DNA of 64,000 bases from Paractinoplanes atraurantiacus (GTDB lineage: Bacteria; Actinomycetota; Actinomycetes; Mycobacteriales; Micromonosporaceae): assembly GCF_900215205.1 (NCBI RefSeq), contig NZ_OBDY01000018.1, forward strand, positions 124,001-188,000, in the 5' to 3' direction. The position numbers and the translations under genes were made by a program. Below are positions 43,439 to 51,837 of this stretch, in pieces (the stretch's first letter is position 1; every line of letters starts with the position of its first letter). Under the pieces are notes generated by a model. The model was not told where the DNA came from. It ran no database searches and saw nothing but the letters and a program-made list of their open reading frames with translations.

Positions 43439-43526
43439 AAGCGGGCGGCGGGCCGCGATGGCTCTCCCCGCGTGGGTGGCGGAAGCGGGCGGCGGGCCGC
43501 GATGGCTCTCCCCGCGTGGGTGGCGG
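43439..43526. repeat. Tandem duplication, 2 x 44 bases
   Basis: Two exact adjacent 44-base copies start at 43439 and 43483, in the gap between the two flavin reductase genes. They precede the FMN reductase start by 30 bases, so they lie in its 5' untranslated or promoter region. Confidence 0.92.
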
Positions 43527-43545
43527 CGTGGCGCGGCGGGCTGCC

Positions 43546-43595
43546 GGGCGTTGCGGGCGTTGCGGGCGTTGCGGGCGTCGGGCGTTGCGGGCGTG
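43546..43595. repeat. GGGCGTTGC 9-mer repeat tract
   Basis: Four full and two partial GGGCGTTGC units are packed at 43546-43595, eight bases after the stop of the convergently read flavin reductase frame. Together with the 44-base duplication this gap is almost wholly repetitive. Confidence 0.85.
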
Positions 43596-43602
43596 ACGCT
43601 AC

Positions 43603-44112
43603 TCAGGCTGCGCGGCCGAGCTGGGTGTAGCGGCCGTCGTGGTAGACGAGGGGGGCCGCGGTGTGGTCCTCGTGGTGCCAGCCGTGCTCGGGGGTGGCCA
43701 GCACGATCGTGTGGTCGCCGGCCTCGACGCGCTGCTCGACGCGGCAGACGATGCGGGCCAGCACGCCGTCGAGCAGCGGCACCCCGTCCGGGCCGGGCTC
43801 CCAGGAGCCGTGCGTGGCGAAGCGGTCGATGTTCTTGGTCGAGAAGGTGCGGGCCACGTGCTCCTGCTCCTGGGTCAGCACGTGCACGGCGACCACGCCC
43901 GAGGCGGCGACCGTGGGCCAGGCCGAGGCGGTGTGCGCGAGGCAGAACGAGACCAGCGGCGGGTCGAGGGAGACGGAGGTGAACGAGGTGGCGGTGAATC
44001 CGGCGGGGGCCTGACCGGGTGCGCCGGGAGCGGTGATGACCACGACGGCAGCGGCGTGGCGGCGCAGCAGGGCCCGGAAGAGATCGGCGTCCACGAGCGT
44101 ACTGACGGTCAC
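43603..44112 (-). CDS. Flavin reductase, HpaC-like split-barrel family
   Basis: A 169-residue FMN-binding split-barrel reductase. AVVVITAPGAPGQAPAGFTATSFTSVSLDPPLVSFCL is the flavin-binding signature, and GDHTIVLATPEHGWHHEDHTAAPLVYHDGRY closes the fold. It reduces free flavin with NAD(P)H for a two-component monooxygenase. No monooxygenase component is adjacent; the downstream gene is another flavin reductase of a different fold. ATG 44112 is used. It is divergent from the molybdoenzyme operon. Confidence 0.88.
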   Translation of the reverse strand: MTVSTLVDADLFRALLRRHAAAVVVITAPGAPGQAPAGFTATSFTSVSLDPPLVSFCLAHTASAWPTVAASGVVAVHVLTQEQEHVARTFSTKNIDRFATHGSWEPGPDGVPLLDGVLARIVCRVEQRVEAGDHTIVLATPEHGWHHEDHTAAPLVYHDGRYTQLGRAA

Positions 44113-44207
44113 GGGAGTCTCCTAAGAACGTCGCGTCCACAGTTTGAGATAGGGGACGCGCATGACCCCACCGTGCGTCCCGGCTCCCATGGATGTCAAT
44201 GCTCTTC

Positions 44208-44236
44208 CCATATCCTAGTAAACCTAGGGGGTATGG
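44208..44236. promoter_or_regulatory. Dyad CCATA..CCTAG/CCTAG..TATGG in divergent promoter
   Basis: An imperfect dyad with outer arms CCATA and TATGG and inner CTAG elements spans 29 bases, in the AT-richest part of the gap between the flavin reductase and molybdoenzyme genes. The position fits an operator controlling both. Confidence 0.45.
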
Positions 44237-44320
44237 TTGACATGGCGGTATTGCGGCCCGCAAAGTTGGTCCATGCCCGCTCCCACGATTCCTGTCGTAC
44301 GGCAGTGGCATCGTGGTGGC

Positions 44321-46510
44321 GTGTCGACGACGAACAGCTCGCATTGGGGCGCCTTCCGGGTCGCCCCGGACGGCTCGGTCACGCCTCGCCCCGGTGACCC
44401 CGATCCGTCGCCCCTGCTCGGCAACATCCAGGGTGCCCAGCGTCACCGGTCCCGGGTGGCGCACCCCGCGGTGCGCCGCCGCTCGGCCGGGCGCGGCTAC
44501 GACTCGTACGAGCAAGTCTCCTGGGACCTTGCTCTCGACCTGGTCGCCGAGGCCCTCCAGGGCACGCGGGAGCGGCACGGCGACAACGCGATCTTCGCGG
44601 GGTCGTACGGATGGGGGAGCGCCGGCCGTTTCCACCATGCCCAGTCCCAGCTGCACCGGTTCCTGGCGCTCGGCGGCGGATATACGAGGTCGCGCAACAC
44701 CTACAGCCTCGGCGCCTCCGAGGTCGTGCTGCCGCACATCGTCGGCCGGCGCGGCGCGGCCCGCGTGCTCTCGCAGGGCACCGACTGGCCGGTCGTGGCC
44801 GGGCATGCCGACCTGATCGTCGCCTTCGGCGGCCTGCGGGCGGCCACCACGGCCGTGACGCCCGGCGGCCGCGCCACACATGATTTCGCGAGCCACGTGG
44901 CGTCGGCGCGCGGGCGGATCGTCTCGATCTCGCCGCTGCGCGACGACCTTCCCTCTGCCCGGGGCGAGTGGCTCGCGATCCGGCCCGGCACCGACGTGGC
45001 GCTGATGTTCGCGCTGGCCCACCAGATCGCCGCCGACGGCCGGGCCGACCTCGCCTTCCTCGAGCGCTTCACGGTCGGCGGCGACCGGTTCCTCGACTCG
45101 GTGCGGGAGCGGACGCCGGCCTGGGCGTCGGCGATCTGCGGCGTGCCCGAGGAGGCGATCGTCGGGCTCGCGAGGCGGATGACGGCCGGGCGCACCTTCA
45201 TCACCGTGAGCTGGTCGCTGCAGCGCGCGCCGTCCGGCGAGCAGCCGATCTGGGCCGGGCTCGCCCTGGCCGCGGTGCTCGGGCAGATCGGGCTGCCGGG
45301 TGGGGGCTTCGGGCACGGGTACGGCTCGACCGGCAACACCGGGGGCGGCAAGCTCCCGTACGGCCTGCCCGGCTTCCCGCAGGTGCCCAACCCGGTCACC
45401 GACTTCATCCCGGTCGCCAAGATCTCCGACCTGCTGCTGCGCCCGGGTGAGGAGTTCGAATATGACGGCGGCCACTACACCTATCCGGACGTCAAGCTCG
45501 TCTACTGGGCCGGCGGCAACCCGTTCCATCACCACCAGGACCTGACCCGGCTGCGGCGGGCGTTCCAGCGGCCCGAGACGGTGATCGTGCAGGAGCCGTT
45601 CTGGACGGCGACCGCGCGGCACGCCGACATCGTGCTGCCGGTGACCACCACGCTCGAGCGCGACGACTTCGGGGTCAGCCACGGCGACACCCACCTGATC
45701 GCGATGAAGGCGTCGGCGGAGCCGTACGGGTCGGCCCGCGACGAATACGACATCTTCGCCGATCTGGCGGCTCGGCTCGGCTACGCCGAGGCCTTCACCC
45801 AGGGGCGTTCCAGTCAGGAGTGGCTGCGTCATCTGTACGACCGGTGGCGTGCCGAGCCGAAGAAGCCGTTCGGCGAGTTCTGGGCCGCGGGGGAGATGGA
45901 GCTGCCGGGGCGGCGCGACGACACGGTGCTGTTCGCCGACTTCCGTGAGGGCAAGCCGCTGGACACTCCGAGCGGGCGGATCGAGCTCTACTCGGCGACG
46001 GTGGCCGGGTTCGGCTATCCCGAATGCCCGGGATACCCGGTCTTCGCGCCCGGGCCGCGCGCCCGGGCGTACGGGGAAATGGTCTTGATCTGCAATCAGC
46101 CCGCCACGCGCCTGCACTCCCAGCTCGACATGGGCGGGTTCTCGCAGGCCGCGAAGAGGTCGGGTCGCGAGCCGGTGCGGATGCACCCGGGCGACGCGGC
46201 GGACCGGGGCATCGCCGACGGTGACGTCGTGCGGATCCAGAACGAGCGCGGCAGCGTGCTGGCCGGCGTGGCGCTCAGCGACGACGTGCTGCCGGGTGTG
46301 GCCCAGCTGTCGACCGGCGCCTGGTTCGACCCGTCCGCGCCCGAGGTCGCGACCTGCGTGCACGGCAACCCGAACGCGCTCACCGAGGACGCCGGGACCT
46401 CCCGGCTGGCCCAGGGCTGCACCGGCCAGGTGACCTCGGTCCTGATCACCCGGTTCGGCGGGCCGCTGCCGCCGGTCCGGGCCTACGACCCACCGCTGGA
46501 GGACTCGTGA
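44321..46510 (+). CDS. Molybdopterin oxidoreductase, biotin sulfoxide/DMSO reductase type
   Basis: A 729-residue bis-MGD enzyme of the BisC/TorZ group, with no N-terminal iron-sulfur motif. SSHWGAFRV at the start and GSYGWGSAGRFHHAQSQ near residue 95 mark the group; Ser100 is the likely Mo ligand. NTGGGKLPYG, YWAGGNPFHHHQD and the C-terminal MGD-binding domain (ICNQPATRLHSQLDMG, VRMHPGDAADRGIADGD) are complete. It lacks a Tat signal, so it is cytoplasmic like BisC, and reduces an S- or N-oxide. GTG 44321 is used, though ATG 44273 would add 16 residues. It is coupled to a cupin gene (GTGA). Confidence 0.88.
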   Translation: MSTTNSSHWGAFRVAPDGSVTPRPGDPDPSPLLGNIQGAQRHRSRVAHPAVRRRSAGRGYDSYEQVSWDLALDLVAEALQGTRERHGDNAIFAGSYGWGSAGRFHHAQSQLHRFLALGGGYTRSRNTYSLGASEVVLPHIVGRRGAARVLSQGTDWPVVAGHADLIVAFGGLRAATTAVTPGGRATHDFASHVASARGRIVSISPLRDDLPSARGEWLAIRPGTDVALMFALAHQIAADGRADLAFLERFTVGGDRFLDSVRERTPAWASAICGVPEEAIVGLARRMTAGRTFITVSWSLQRAPSGEQPIWAGLALAAVLGQIGLPGGGFGHGYGSTGNTGGGKLPYGLPGFPQVPNPVTDFIPVAKISDLLLRPGEEFEYDGGHYTYPDVKLVYWAGGNPFHHHQDLTRLRRAFQRPETVIVQEPFWTATARHADIVLPVTTTLERDDFGVSHGDTHLIAMKASAEPYGSARDEYDIFADLAARLGYAEAFTQGRSSQEWLRHLYDRWRAEPKKPFGEFWAAGEMELPGRRDDTVLFADFREGKPLDTPSGRIELYSATVAGFGYPECPGYPVFAPGPRARAYGEMVLICNQPATRLHSQLDMGGFSQAAKRSGREPVRMHPGDAADRGIADGDVVRIQNERGSVLAGVALSDDVLPGVAQLSTGAWFDPSAPEVATCVHGNPNALTEDAGTSRLAQGCTGQVTSVLITRFGGPLPPVRAYDPPLEDS

Positions 46511-46926
46511 GCGACCAGTTCCATCAGAGGCTGCACCACGTCGTGCCGAGCGGGCTGTCCGGCGACACCGCGCAGACCGCCGGCATGCGGCGGGTCGAGG
46601 CGATCAGCGGCAAGACCGTGGGCAGCTCGGCGCTGTGGATGGGTGAGACCCACGTCGCGGCCGCCACCGCGAGTGACAACCATCACCACGGTGAGTCGGA
46701 GACGGCGATCTACGTGGTGAAGGGCAACCCGGTCTTCGTCTTCTTCGACGAGGAGACCGGCGCCGAGAAAAGGCTGGAGACGAAGCCGGGTGACTACGTG
46801 TTCGTCCCGCCCTGGGTGCCGCACCGCGAGGAGAACCCCGACCCGTCCCACGAGGCGGTCGTCGTGATCGCCCGCACGACGCAGGAGGCCATCGTTGTGA
46901 ATCTGCCCTCGTTGCGCGTGTTTTAG
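46507..46926 (+). CDS. Cupin-domain protein coupled to the molybdoenzyme
   Basis: A 139-residue single-domain cupin. Motif 1 appears as NHHHGESETAIYVVKG with the metal-binding His triad and Glu, and motif 2 as PGDYVFVPPWVPHREENP with the fourth His. Such proteins bind a metal and act as small dioxygenases, isomerases or sensors. GTG 46507 overlaps the stop of the molybdopterin oxidoreductase (GTGA), so the two work in one pathway, possibly on a sulfur or amine oxide metabolite. The substrate is not known. Confidence 0.88.
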   Translation: MSDQFHQRLHHVVPSGLSGDTAQTAGMRRVEAISGKTVGSSALWMGETHVAAATASDNHHHGESETAIYVVKGNPVFVFFDEETGAEKRLETKPGDYVFVPPWVPHREENPDPSHEAVVVIARTTQEAIVVNLPSLRVF

Positions 46927-46943
46927 CCTATCGAACAGATAGG
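46927..46943. promoter_or_regulatory. CCTATC-GAACA-GATAGG inverted repeat
   Basis: A perfect 6-base inverted repeat with a 5-base spacer lies directly after the cupin stop and is followed by an AT-rich TATTATTCC, a plausible -10 region for the next gene. It could be an operator for the winged-helix gene or a weak terminator. Confidence 0.4.
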
Positions 46944-46996
46944 AAATGTATTATTCCAGCGGCCTACCCGGCCCGCACCCCCCGAGGAGGACCCAC

Positions 46997-47503
46997 ATGT
47001 CCGCGCTCGCCGTCGCCCATCCGCCCGTGCCACGCTCCCGCATCACCCGCCTGCGACCGGTGCCCGACATCGCCGAGCCGCCGGTCACGGTGACCATCAG
47101 CATCGCCGGGGGCGAGGGCGCCGGCCGCGACCGGGTGCTGGCCGCGCTGCGCGACCTGGTCCACGCGGCCGGCACGGCCGTCGAGGTGGCCGTCGAGCCG
47201 TCCGGCGGGACCGCCCTGCGGCTCGACCCGAAGGCCCGCACCGCCACCCGCGACGGGCAGCCCCTCGACCTGAGCCGCCTCGAGTACGACCTGCTGCTCT
47301 TCCTGGCCCAGCACCCGCGGCAGGTGTTCAGCCGCAGCCAGCTGCTGGCCCAGGTGTGGGGGCACACGCACACCACCAACCGGACGGTCGACGTGCACGT
47401 CAGCCGCCTGCGCACCAAGCTGTCCGACCCCGAGGTCGTCACCACGGTCTACGGGCTCGGCTACCGTCTGGCCGACGACGCTGCCGTCGTCGTGTCTTCC
47501 TGA
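46997..47503 (+). CDS. Orphan OmpR-type winged-helix protein without receiver domain
   Basis: A 168-residue protein. Residues 1-65 form a short alpha/beta-like segment (PPVTVTISIAGGEGAGRDRVLAALRDL). Residues about 70-165 are a Trans_reg_C winged helix (LDLSRLEYDLLLFLAQHPRQVFSRSQLLAQVWG, NRTVDVHVSRLRTKL, VYGLGYRL). No phospho-acceptor domain is present, so control must come from elsewhere. GAGGAGG precedes ATG 46997. The FAD/NAD(P)-binding gene 12 bases downstream is its operon partner and probable functional partner. Confidence 0.85.
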   Translation: MSALAVAHPPVPRSRITRLRPVPDIAEPPVTVTISIAGGEGAGRDRVLAALRDLVHAAGTAVEVAVEPSGGTALRLDPKARTATRDGQPLDLSRLEYDLLLFLAQHPRQVFSRSQLLAQVWGHTHTTNRTVDVHVSRLRTKLSDPEVVTTVYGLGYRLADDAAVVVSS

Positions 47504-47515
47504 TCGGGGTTCCAC

Positions 47516-48802
47516 ATGTCCAAGCGGACCGTTGCGGTCGTCGGTGGCGGTTGCGCCGGCGTGCTGGCCACCCGGGAGCTGCTGCGCGGCGGCGACGACC
47601 GGGTGGTGCTGATCGAGCCGGACGAGCCGGGCGGCGGCCTGGCCTACGGCTCGGCCCGGCCGTGGCATCTGCTCAACTCCCGGGCCGGCGCCATGAGCGC
47701 CGACCCCGACGACCTCGGGCACTTCACCCGCTGGTCCGGGGGCACAGCCGACGACTTCCGGCCGCGCACGGAGTACGGCCGTTACCTGCGGTCGGTCTTC
47801 GCTTCCGTCGCCGATTCCTACGGTGATCGGCTCTCTCTTCGCCAGGCGCGTGCTCAGCGCCTCGTCACCGGCGGTCTCGCCCTCGACGACGGCACGACCG
47901 TGCGCGCCGACGAGATCGTGGTGGCCACCGGCAACCCGGCCCCGGCCCAGCCGGCGGCCCGCCCCGAGCACCCCGACTACATCGCCGACCCGTGGGCGCC
48001 CGGTGTGCTCGACGCCATCCCGTCCGACGTGCCGGTGATGCTGGTCGGCGCCGGCCTGACGGCGATCGACGTGGCGCTGACGCTGACGGCCGACCGTGAC
48101 CGCGACGCCCCGATCACCGCGGTCAGCCGCCGGGGCCAGTTGCCGCTGACCCACACGGCGGTCGCGGCCCCACCGGTCGGCCTGGCCCTGGACGACTGCA
48201 CGACCCTGCGCGACGTGGTCCGCGCTGTGCGGGCCGAGGCGGCCCGGGCCGGTGACTGGCGTGCGGTGGTCGACGGCCTCCGCCCGCACCTGGACCAGCT
48301 CTGGACCGCCCTGACCCCCGGCGAGCAGGAGGCCTTCCTGCGCCACCTGGCCCGCCCGTGGGAGTGTCACCGCCACCGCATGGCCCCGTCGGTGGGCGCC
48401 CGCGTGGCCGAGCTGCGCGCCGAGGGCCGCCTGGAGGTGCGGGCGGGCGGCATCCGCTCCATGACGGCCCCACCGGCCGGCGGCCTGCTGGTCGAACTGG
48501 AGGCGGGCGTGCAGTGGTTCGGCGCCGTCATCAACTGTGCCGGCCCGGGCCGCCTCCCCGCCGCCGCGGGCGGTTTCGCCGGCAGCCTGCTCGACGCGGG
48601 CCAGGCCCGGGTGGGCCCACACGGCCTCGGCCTGGACATCGACGACGCCGGCCACTTGATCGGCGCCGACGGCCAGACCCGAGACAACCTGTGGCTGATC
48701 GGCCCCCTGCGCCGAGGCGCCCGCTGGGAGACCACAGCCGTCCCGGAGATCCGAGCCCAGGCTCGAGTCCTGGCCCGCAGCATGTCCCCGGTCCCGGCCT
48801 GA
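47516..48802 (+). CDS. FAD/NAD(P)-binding oxidoreductase
   Basis: A 428-residue flavoprotein of the NAD_binding_9 type. The FAD motif VVGGGCAGVLATRELL is at residues 8-23. AYGSARPWHLLNSRAGAMS shortly after is characteristic, as is the second dinucleotide loop MLVGAGLTAIDVALTL near residue 180. It ends with LWLIGPLRRGARWETTAVPEIRAQA, the family's C-terminal FAD-contact segment. The reaction is not established for this family. It is transcribed with the orphan winged-helix gene. Confidence 0.85.
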   Translation: MSKRTVAVVGGGCAGVLATRELLRGGDDRVVLIEPDEPGGGLAYGSARPWHLLNSRAGAMSADPDDLGHFTRWSGGTADDFRPRTEYGRYLRSVFASVADSYGDRLSLRQARAQRLVTGGLALDDGTTVRADEIVVATGNPAPAQPAARPEHPDYIADPWAPGVLDAIPSDVPVMLVGAGLTAIDVALTLTADRDRDAPITAVSRRGQLPLTHTAVAAPPVGLALDDCTTLRDVVRAVRAEAARAGDWRAVVDGLRPHLDQLWTALTPGEQEAFLRHLARPWECHRHRMAPSVGARVAELRAEGRLEVRAGGIRSMTAPPAGGLLVELEAGVQWFGAVINCAGPGRLPAAAGGFAGSLLDAGQARVGPHGLGLDIDDAGHLIGADGQTRDNLWLIGPLRRGARWETTAVPEIRAQARVLARSMSPVPA

Positions 48803-49411
48803 CCGTTTCGAGGCCGCCCTGATGAGGTAGCGCGTCGTCCGATTCCCTGTCGCTGCTGCGAATGAGTTTCGCCGCGCGTTCGGGGTGGAGGCGAGATGGC
48901 TATAGTCGCGGGTCCGTATAGCCGGTGATTCCGTATTGCCATAGGCGGGCGTGGCGCTGAAAGTGCGAGCCGTCGGTGTGGGCGACAGAAGAACGCCCAA
49001 CGCCGGTTGGCGCGAGCGCCCCAAAGGCCGAGATTCAATGCTTGATGGCGCGAGCGCCCTTGGCAATGCTTGGAAGCGCGAGCGCCGCCGATGGCCGAGA
49101 TCCCACGGGCGGCCCGGTGATCCACACTGCCTGGCGAACCCGGCCCGCCCGGTGATCTTCGCCCCGCTCCCCGGCCGGGCCGACGCCACCGCCCCAGCCT
49201 GGACCGCCGTCTCAGTCCGGGCCACGTTCTCGACCTGGGCTACCGTCTCGGCCTGGGACTTTGACCCAGTTTGGAGCGGCGGATCGGCCTGCACCACCGG
49301 CTCAGCCTCGACTGGCTGCCGCGCCGGGCAGGCGTGAGCGACCGGCGGCGCGACCTCCGGGCCGGCGGCAGACGGCGCCTGCTCGGCTGGCCGGCCTGGG
49401 CTCGGCCGTCG
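48803..49411. other. Gene-poor tract with decayed repeats
   Basis: About 600 bases without a convincing gene. The composition is less GC-rich than its surroundings at the left end (GGCTATAGTCGCGGG, CCGTATAGCCGG). Reading frames on either strand lack family motifs and good ribosome sites. Three copies of a GCGCGAGCGCC palindrome and two CAATGCTTG words lie at 49009-49086. It may be the remnant of a lost gene or of a mobile sequence. Confidence 0.5.
49009..49086. repeat. Three GGCGCGAGCGCC palindromes in imperfect tandem
   Basis: The palindrome GGCGCGAGCGCC occurs at 49009-49020 and 49047-49058, and AGCGCGAGCGCC at 49075-49086. The last two are each preceded by CAATGCTTG, and GGCCGAGAT lies at 49026 and 49093. 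This is a decayed tandem array of about 30-38-base units. Confidence 0.7.
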
Positions 49412-49651
49412 CGCACAGGTGACCTCGTCGTCCCAAAGTTCGGTCGGGTCATGTAATCCGAGCTCGCCGCATCGGCGTGAACAGCCATGCAGTCGACACA
49501 GTTTCAGCGCATGACGGCGCTTCAGTCCCCATTTCCGCCGCTCCGCGTGAGCACGGCGGAATTCCATCATGCCCGGCGCATGACTGGGCATGATGGACCA
49601 GTCCCGCATCGCCGCGATTACCGACCTCGAGAAGAATCCCAGCTGTGCCAT
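49412..49651 (-). CDS. Candidate small Cys-containing basic protein (3' limit uncertain)
   Basis: From ATG 49651 the frame reads MAQLGFFSRSVIAAMRDWSIM and then a basic, His- and Cys-containing segment (RRKWGLKRRHALKLCRLHGCSRRCGELG). The spacing of the three cysteines and the AT-richer DNA suggest real coding sequence, possibly nucleic-acid or metal binding. After about residue 80 it turns into low-complexity sequence and runs on for hundreds of codons antisense to other genes, so the true end is not visible and the gene may be broken. No family is recognised. Confidence 0.3.
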
Positions 49652-49766
49652 AAGTCATTGTCCCGGGTCCTGAAGATCGAGGGCAAATAATGGATCATGA
49701 CTATCGCTAATGGCTTCTACGACTGAAGCAGGACGGACGGGACGGCACATTTCCCGGCCGGCGGGC

Positions 49767-50084
49767 TCAGAAGACGTCGCGGTAGCCTTGCCGCCACCGG
49801 TCGGCGTTCCAGCGCCACGCGCGGTGGGTCGCCCACACCCACGCCGCGGCGGCGGCGCAGGGCACCGCGATCAGCAGAAGCGCCCAGTCGTGGGTCAGCG
49901 CCGCCCGTGCCAGCGAAGCCGCGGCGAATGTCAGCGACACGGCGACACTCGGTTCGGGCCGGCGCATCCAGTAGCCCAGCATTCCGCGACGAGGGCGTTG
50001 TCCACGCCGTGGCGTCGCTCCTTGTTTGAGCCGTGGTGGCGCTGCCCGGATCCGGCTGTCGCGACTCCGCTTCTTCCCCGGCAT
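49767..50084 (-). CDS. Small membrane protein with basic N-terminus
   Basis: A 105-residue protein. The first 35 residues are strongly basic (KKRSRDSRIR, RRGQRPRRG), followed by two hydrophobic helices (about 45-62 and 68-85) and a Trp/Arg-rich end (WVWATHRAWRWNADRWRQGYRDVF). AGGA lies eight bases before ATG 50084. The function is unknown. It is divergent from the nitrilase gene. Confidence 0.6.
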   Translation of the reverse strand: MPGKKRSRDSRIRAAPPRLKQGATPRRGQRPRRGMLGYWMRRPEPSVAVSLTFAAASLARAALTHDWALLLIAVPCAAAAAWVWATHRAWRWNADRWRQGYRDVF

Positions 50085-50134
50085 CGATCAATCCTAGGGC
50101 TCTGTGGACGCGCGGTCCGGCCTACGCTGGCCGG

Positions 50135-50851
50135 GTGCGGATCGCGGCGTGTCAGACCCCGGAGATCCTCGGTGACGTCGAGGCGGCGCTGGCCTGCGCC
50201 GAGCGCTTCGCCGCCGATGCCGCCGGGGCCGATCTGCTGCTTTTTCCGGAGGGCTTTCTGCAGGGCTATCTGGTCACCGATGAGCACGTACGCCGGCACG
50301 CGCTCGCCCTGGACTCGGCCGCCTTCGCGGACATCCTCCAGCGGCTGACCCCGGTGCGGCCCGTGCTCGTTCTCGGGATGCTCGAACGGAACGGCGAGCG
50401 CTTCCACAACACCGCGGCCGTGATTCACTGTGGGCGGCTGCTCGGCGCCTACCGCAAGACCCAGCTGGTGCCCGGCGAGGCCGTCTTCACCCCGGGCGAC
50501 GACTACCCGGTCTTCGACCTGGCGGGGGTCCGCTTCGGCATCAACATCTGCTACGACACCCGTTTCCCGTTCGCCGCGGCGGCGGTGGCCGCCCAGGGCG
50601 CCCGGGTCCTGCTGGTCCTGTCGCAGAACATGATGCCCCGCGGCAAGGCCGAGCATTGGAAGGACCTGCACAACGCGATCCGGGCCGACCGGGCCCGCGA
50701 GACCGGCATGTGGGTCGTCTCAGCCGATGTCACCGGTGAACGCGACGCCGGCCGCGTCGGCTGGGGACCGACCGGTGTTATCAACCCCGACGGCGAGCTG
50801 GTGGCCCAGGTTCCCCTGATGACCACCGGCTTCGTAGTCGCGCACCTCTGA
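50135..50851 (+). CDS. Carbon-nitrogen hydrolase (nitrilase superfamily)
   Basis: A 238-residue amidase-type enzyme with the complete catalytic triad: Glu39 (LFPEGF), Lys108 (YRKTQL) and Cys139 (NICYDTRFP). It probably hydrolyses a small carboxamide or ureido compound in the cytoplasm; the subgroup is uncertain. GTG 50135 is the only start in the right place. The next gene begins 17 bases after the stop, so it may share a transcript with the serine hydrolase. Confidence 0.88.
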   Translation: MRIAACQTPEILGDVEAALACAERFAADAAGADLLLFPEGFLQGYLVTDEHVRRHALALDSAAFADILQRLTPVRPVLVLGMLERNGERFHNTAAVIHCGRLLGAYRKTQLVPGEAVFTPGDDYPVFDLAGVRFGINICYDTRFPFAAAAVAAQGARVLLVLSQNMMPRGKAEHWKDLHNAIRADRARETGMWVVSADVTGERDAGRVGWGPTGVINPDGELVAQVPLMTTGFVVAHL

Positions 50852-50868
50852 ACGGGCCATGCCAAGCT

Positions 50869-51837
50869 GTGCCGGTGACGACATCGATGCGCGAGCGCCT
50901 GGACGACCTGCTTCGGGCCGGTGAGCTGGACGGCCTGCACGGGCTGGTGGTCGTCCAGGGCGGCCGGACCGTGCTGGAGCACTACGGCGAGGGGCCGGAC
51001 TTCAGCTGGGCCACCGATCTCGGTGTCGTCCGGTTCGGTCCTGAGGTGTTGCACGACCTGCGGTCGGTGACGAAAAGCGTGACCGCGCTGCTCTACGGCG
51101 TCGCGCTCGGCGAGGGGCTGGTTCCGGCGCCGGCGGAGCCGCTTCTGCGGCACTTCCCGGACTATCCCGATCTGGCGGCCGATCCGGCGCGGGCGCGGCT
51201 CACCGTCGAGCATGCGCTGACCATGACGCTCGGCTTCGAGTGGCGCGAGGATCCTCCGTACGACAGCCCGGCCAATGCCGAGATCGCCATGGAGATGGCC
51301 GCCGACCGCTATCGGTTCGTGCTGGAACGGCCGATCGTGGGGCCGCCCGGCCAGCGGTGGTCCTACTGCGGTGGGGCCACGGCGCTGCTGGGCAAGCTGA
51401 TCGCGGACGGCACGGGCCGGAGCCTGCCCGAGTACGCGGCCGAGAAGCTGTTCACGCCGCTCGGCATCCGGCGCTTCGAGTGGCTGACCGGTGCCGACGG
51501 TGTGCCGTCGGCCGCCTCGGGGCTGCGGCTGGCCGCGCCTGACCTGGCCCGGATCGGTGAGCTGGTGCTGGCGGGCGGTCGCGGGATCGTCCCGGCCGAC
51601 TGGATCGCGACCATGCTGCGCCCGCGCTTCACAACGGAGTGGGGGCCGCGATACGGCTATCAGTGGTACGTCGAGGACCGGTTCGTGGCGGCCATGGGCA
51701 ACGGTGGGCAGCGGCTCGTCGTCGCCGCCGGCCTGGGGCTGGTCGCGGCCATCGTCACCGGCAACTATGACCGGCCCGACCAGGCGCGGGTTCCCATCAC
51801 GCTTCTGGAGGAGGTGATCCTTACAGATCGAGGGTGA
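50869..51837 (+). CDS. Serine hydrolase of the beta-lactamase/class C PBP family
   Basis: A 322-residue enzyme with the SxxK motif at Ser66-Lys69 (LRSVTKSV). A Tyr-containing second motif is WSYCGG near residue 165, where family members often have YSN or YSG, and a C-terminal GNGGQRLVV stands for the KTG-like motif. No signal peptide is seen, so it is probably a cytoplasmic esterase or peptidase rather than a resistance enzyme. GTG 50869, GTG 50875 and ATG 50887 are possible starts. It ends 17 bases inside the convergent EEP-family gene. Confidence 0.85.
   Translation: MPVTTSMRERLDDLLRAGELDGLHGLVVVQGGRTVLEHYGEGPDFSWATDLGVVRFGPEVLHDLRSVTKSVTALLYGVALGEGLVPAPAEPLLRHFPDYPDLAADPARARLTVEHALTMTLGFEWREDPPYDSPANAEIAMEMAADRYRFVLERPIVGPPGQRWSYCGGATALLGKLIADGTGRSLPEYAAEKLFTPLGIRRFEWLTGADGVPSAASGLRLAAPDLARIGELVLAGGRGIVPADWIATMLRPRFTTEWGPRYGYQWYVEDRFVAAMGNGGQRLVVAAGLGLVAAIVTGNYDRPDQARVPITLLEEVILTDRG

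Noticed and set aside
42842..46363. 1173-codon minus-strand frame
   Set aside because: Most of it is antisense to the molybdopterin oxidoreductase; only the FMN reductase at its 3' end from ATG 43408 is real.
46964..49651. 895-codon minus-strand frame
   Set aside because: It is antisense to the winged-helix and FAD/NAD(P) genes, which have clear motifs. Only its first 80 codons, in free DNA, were kept as a low-confidence candidate.
50869..51837. Beta-lactam resistance gene
   Set aside because: It has SxxK but no signal peptide and an atypical second motif; a general serine esterase or peptidase is more likely.
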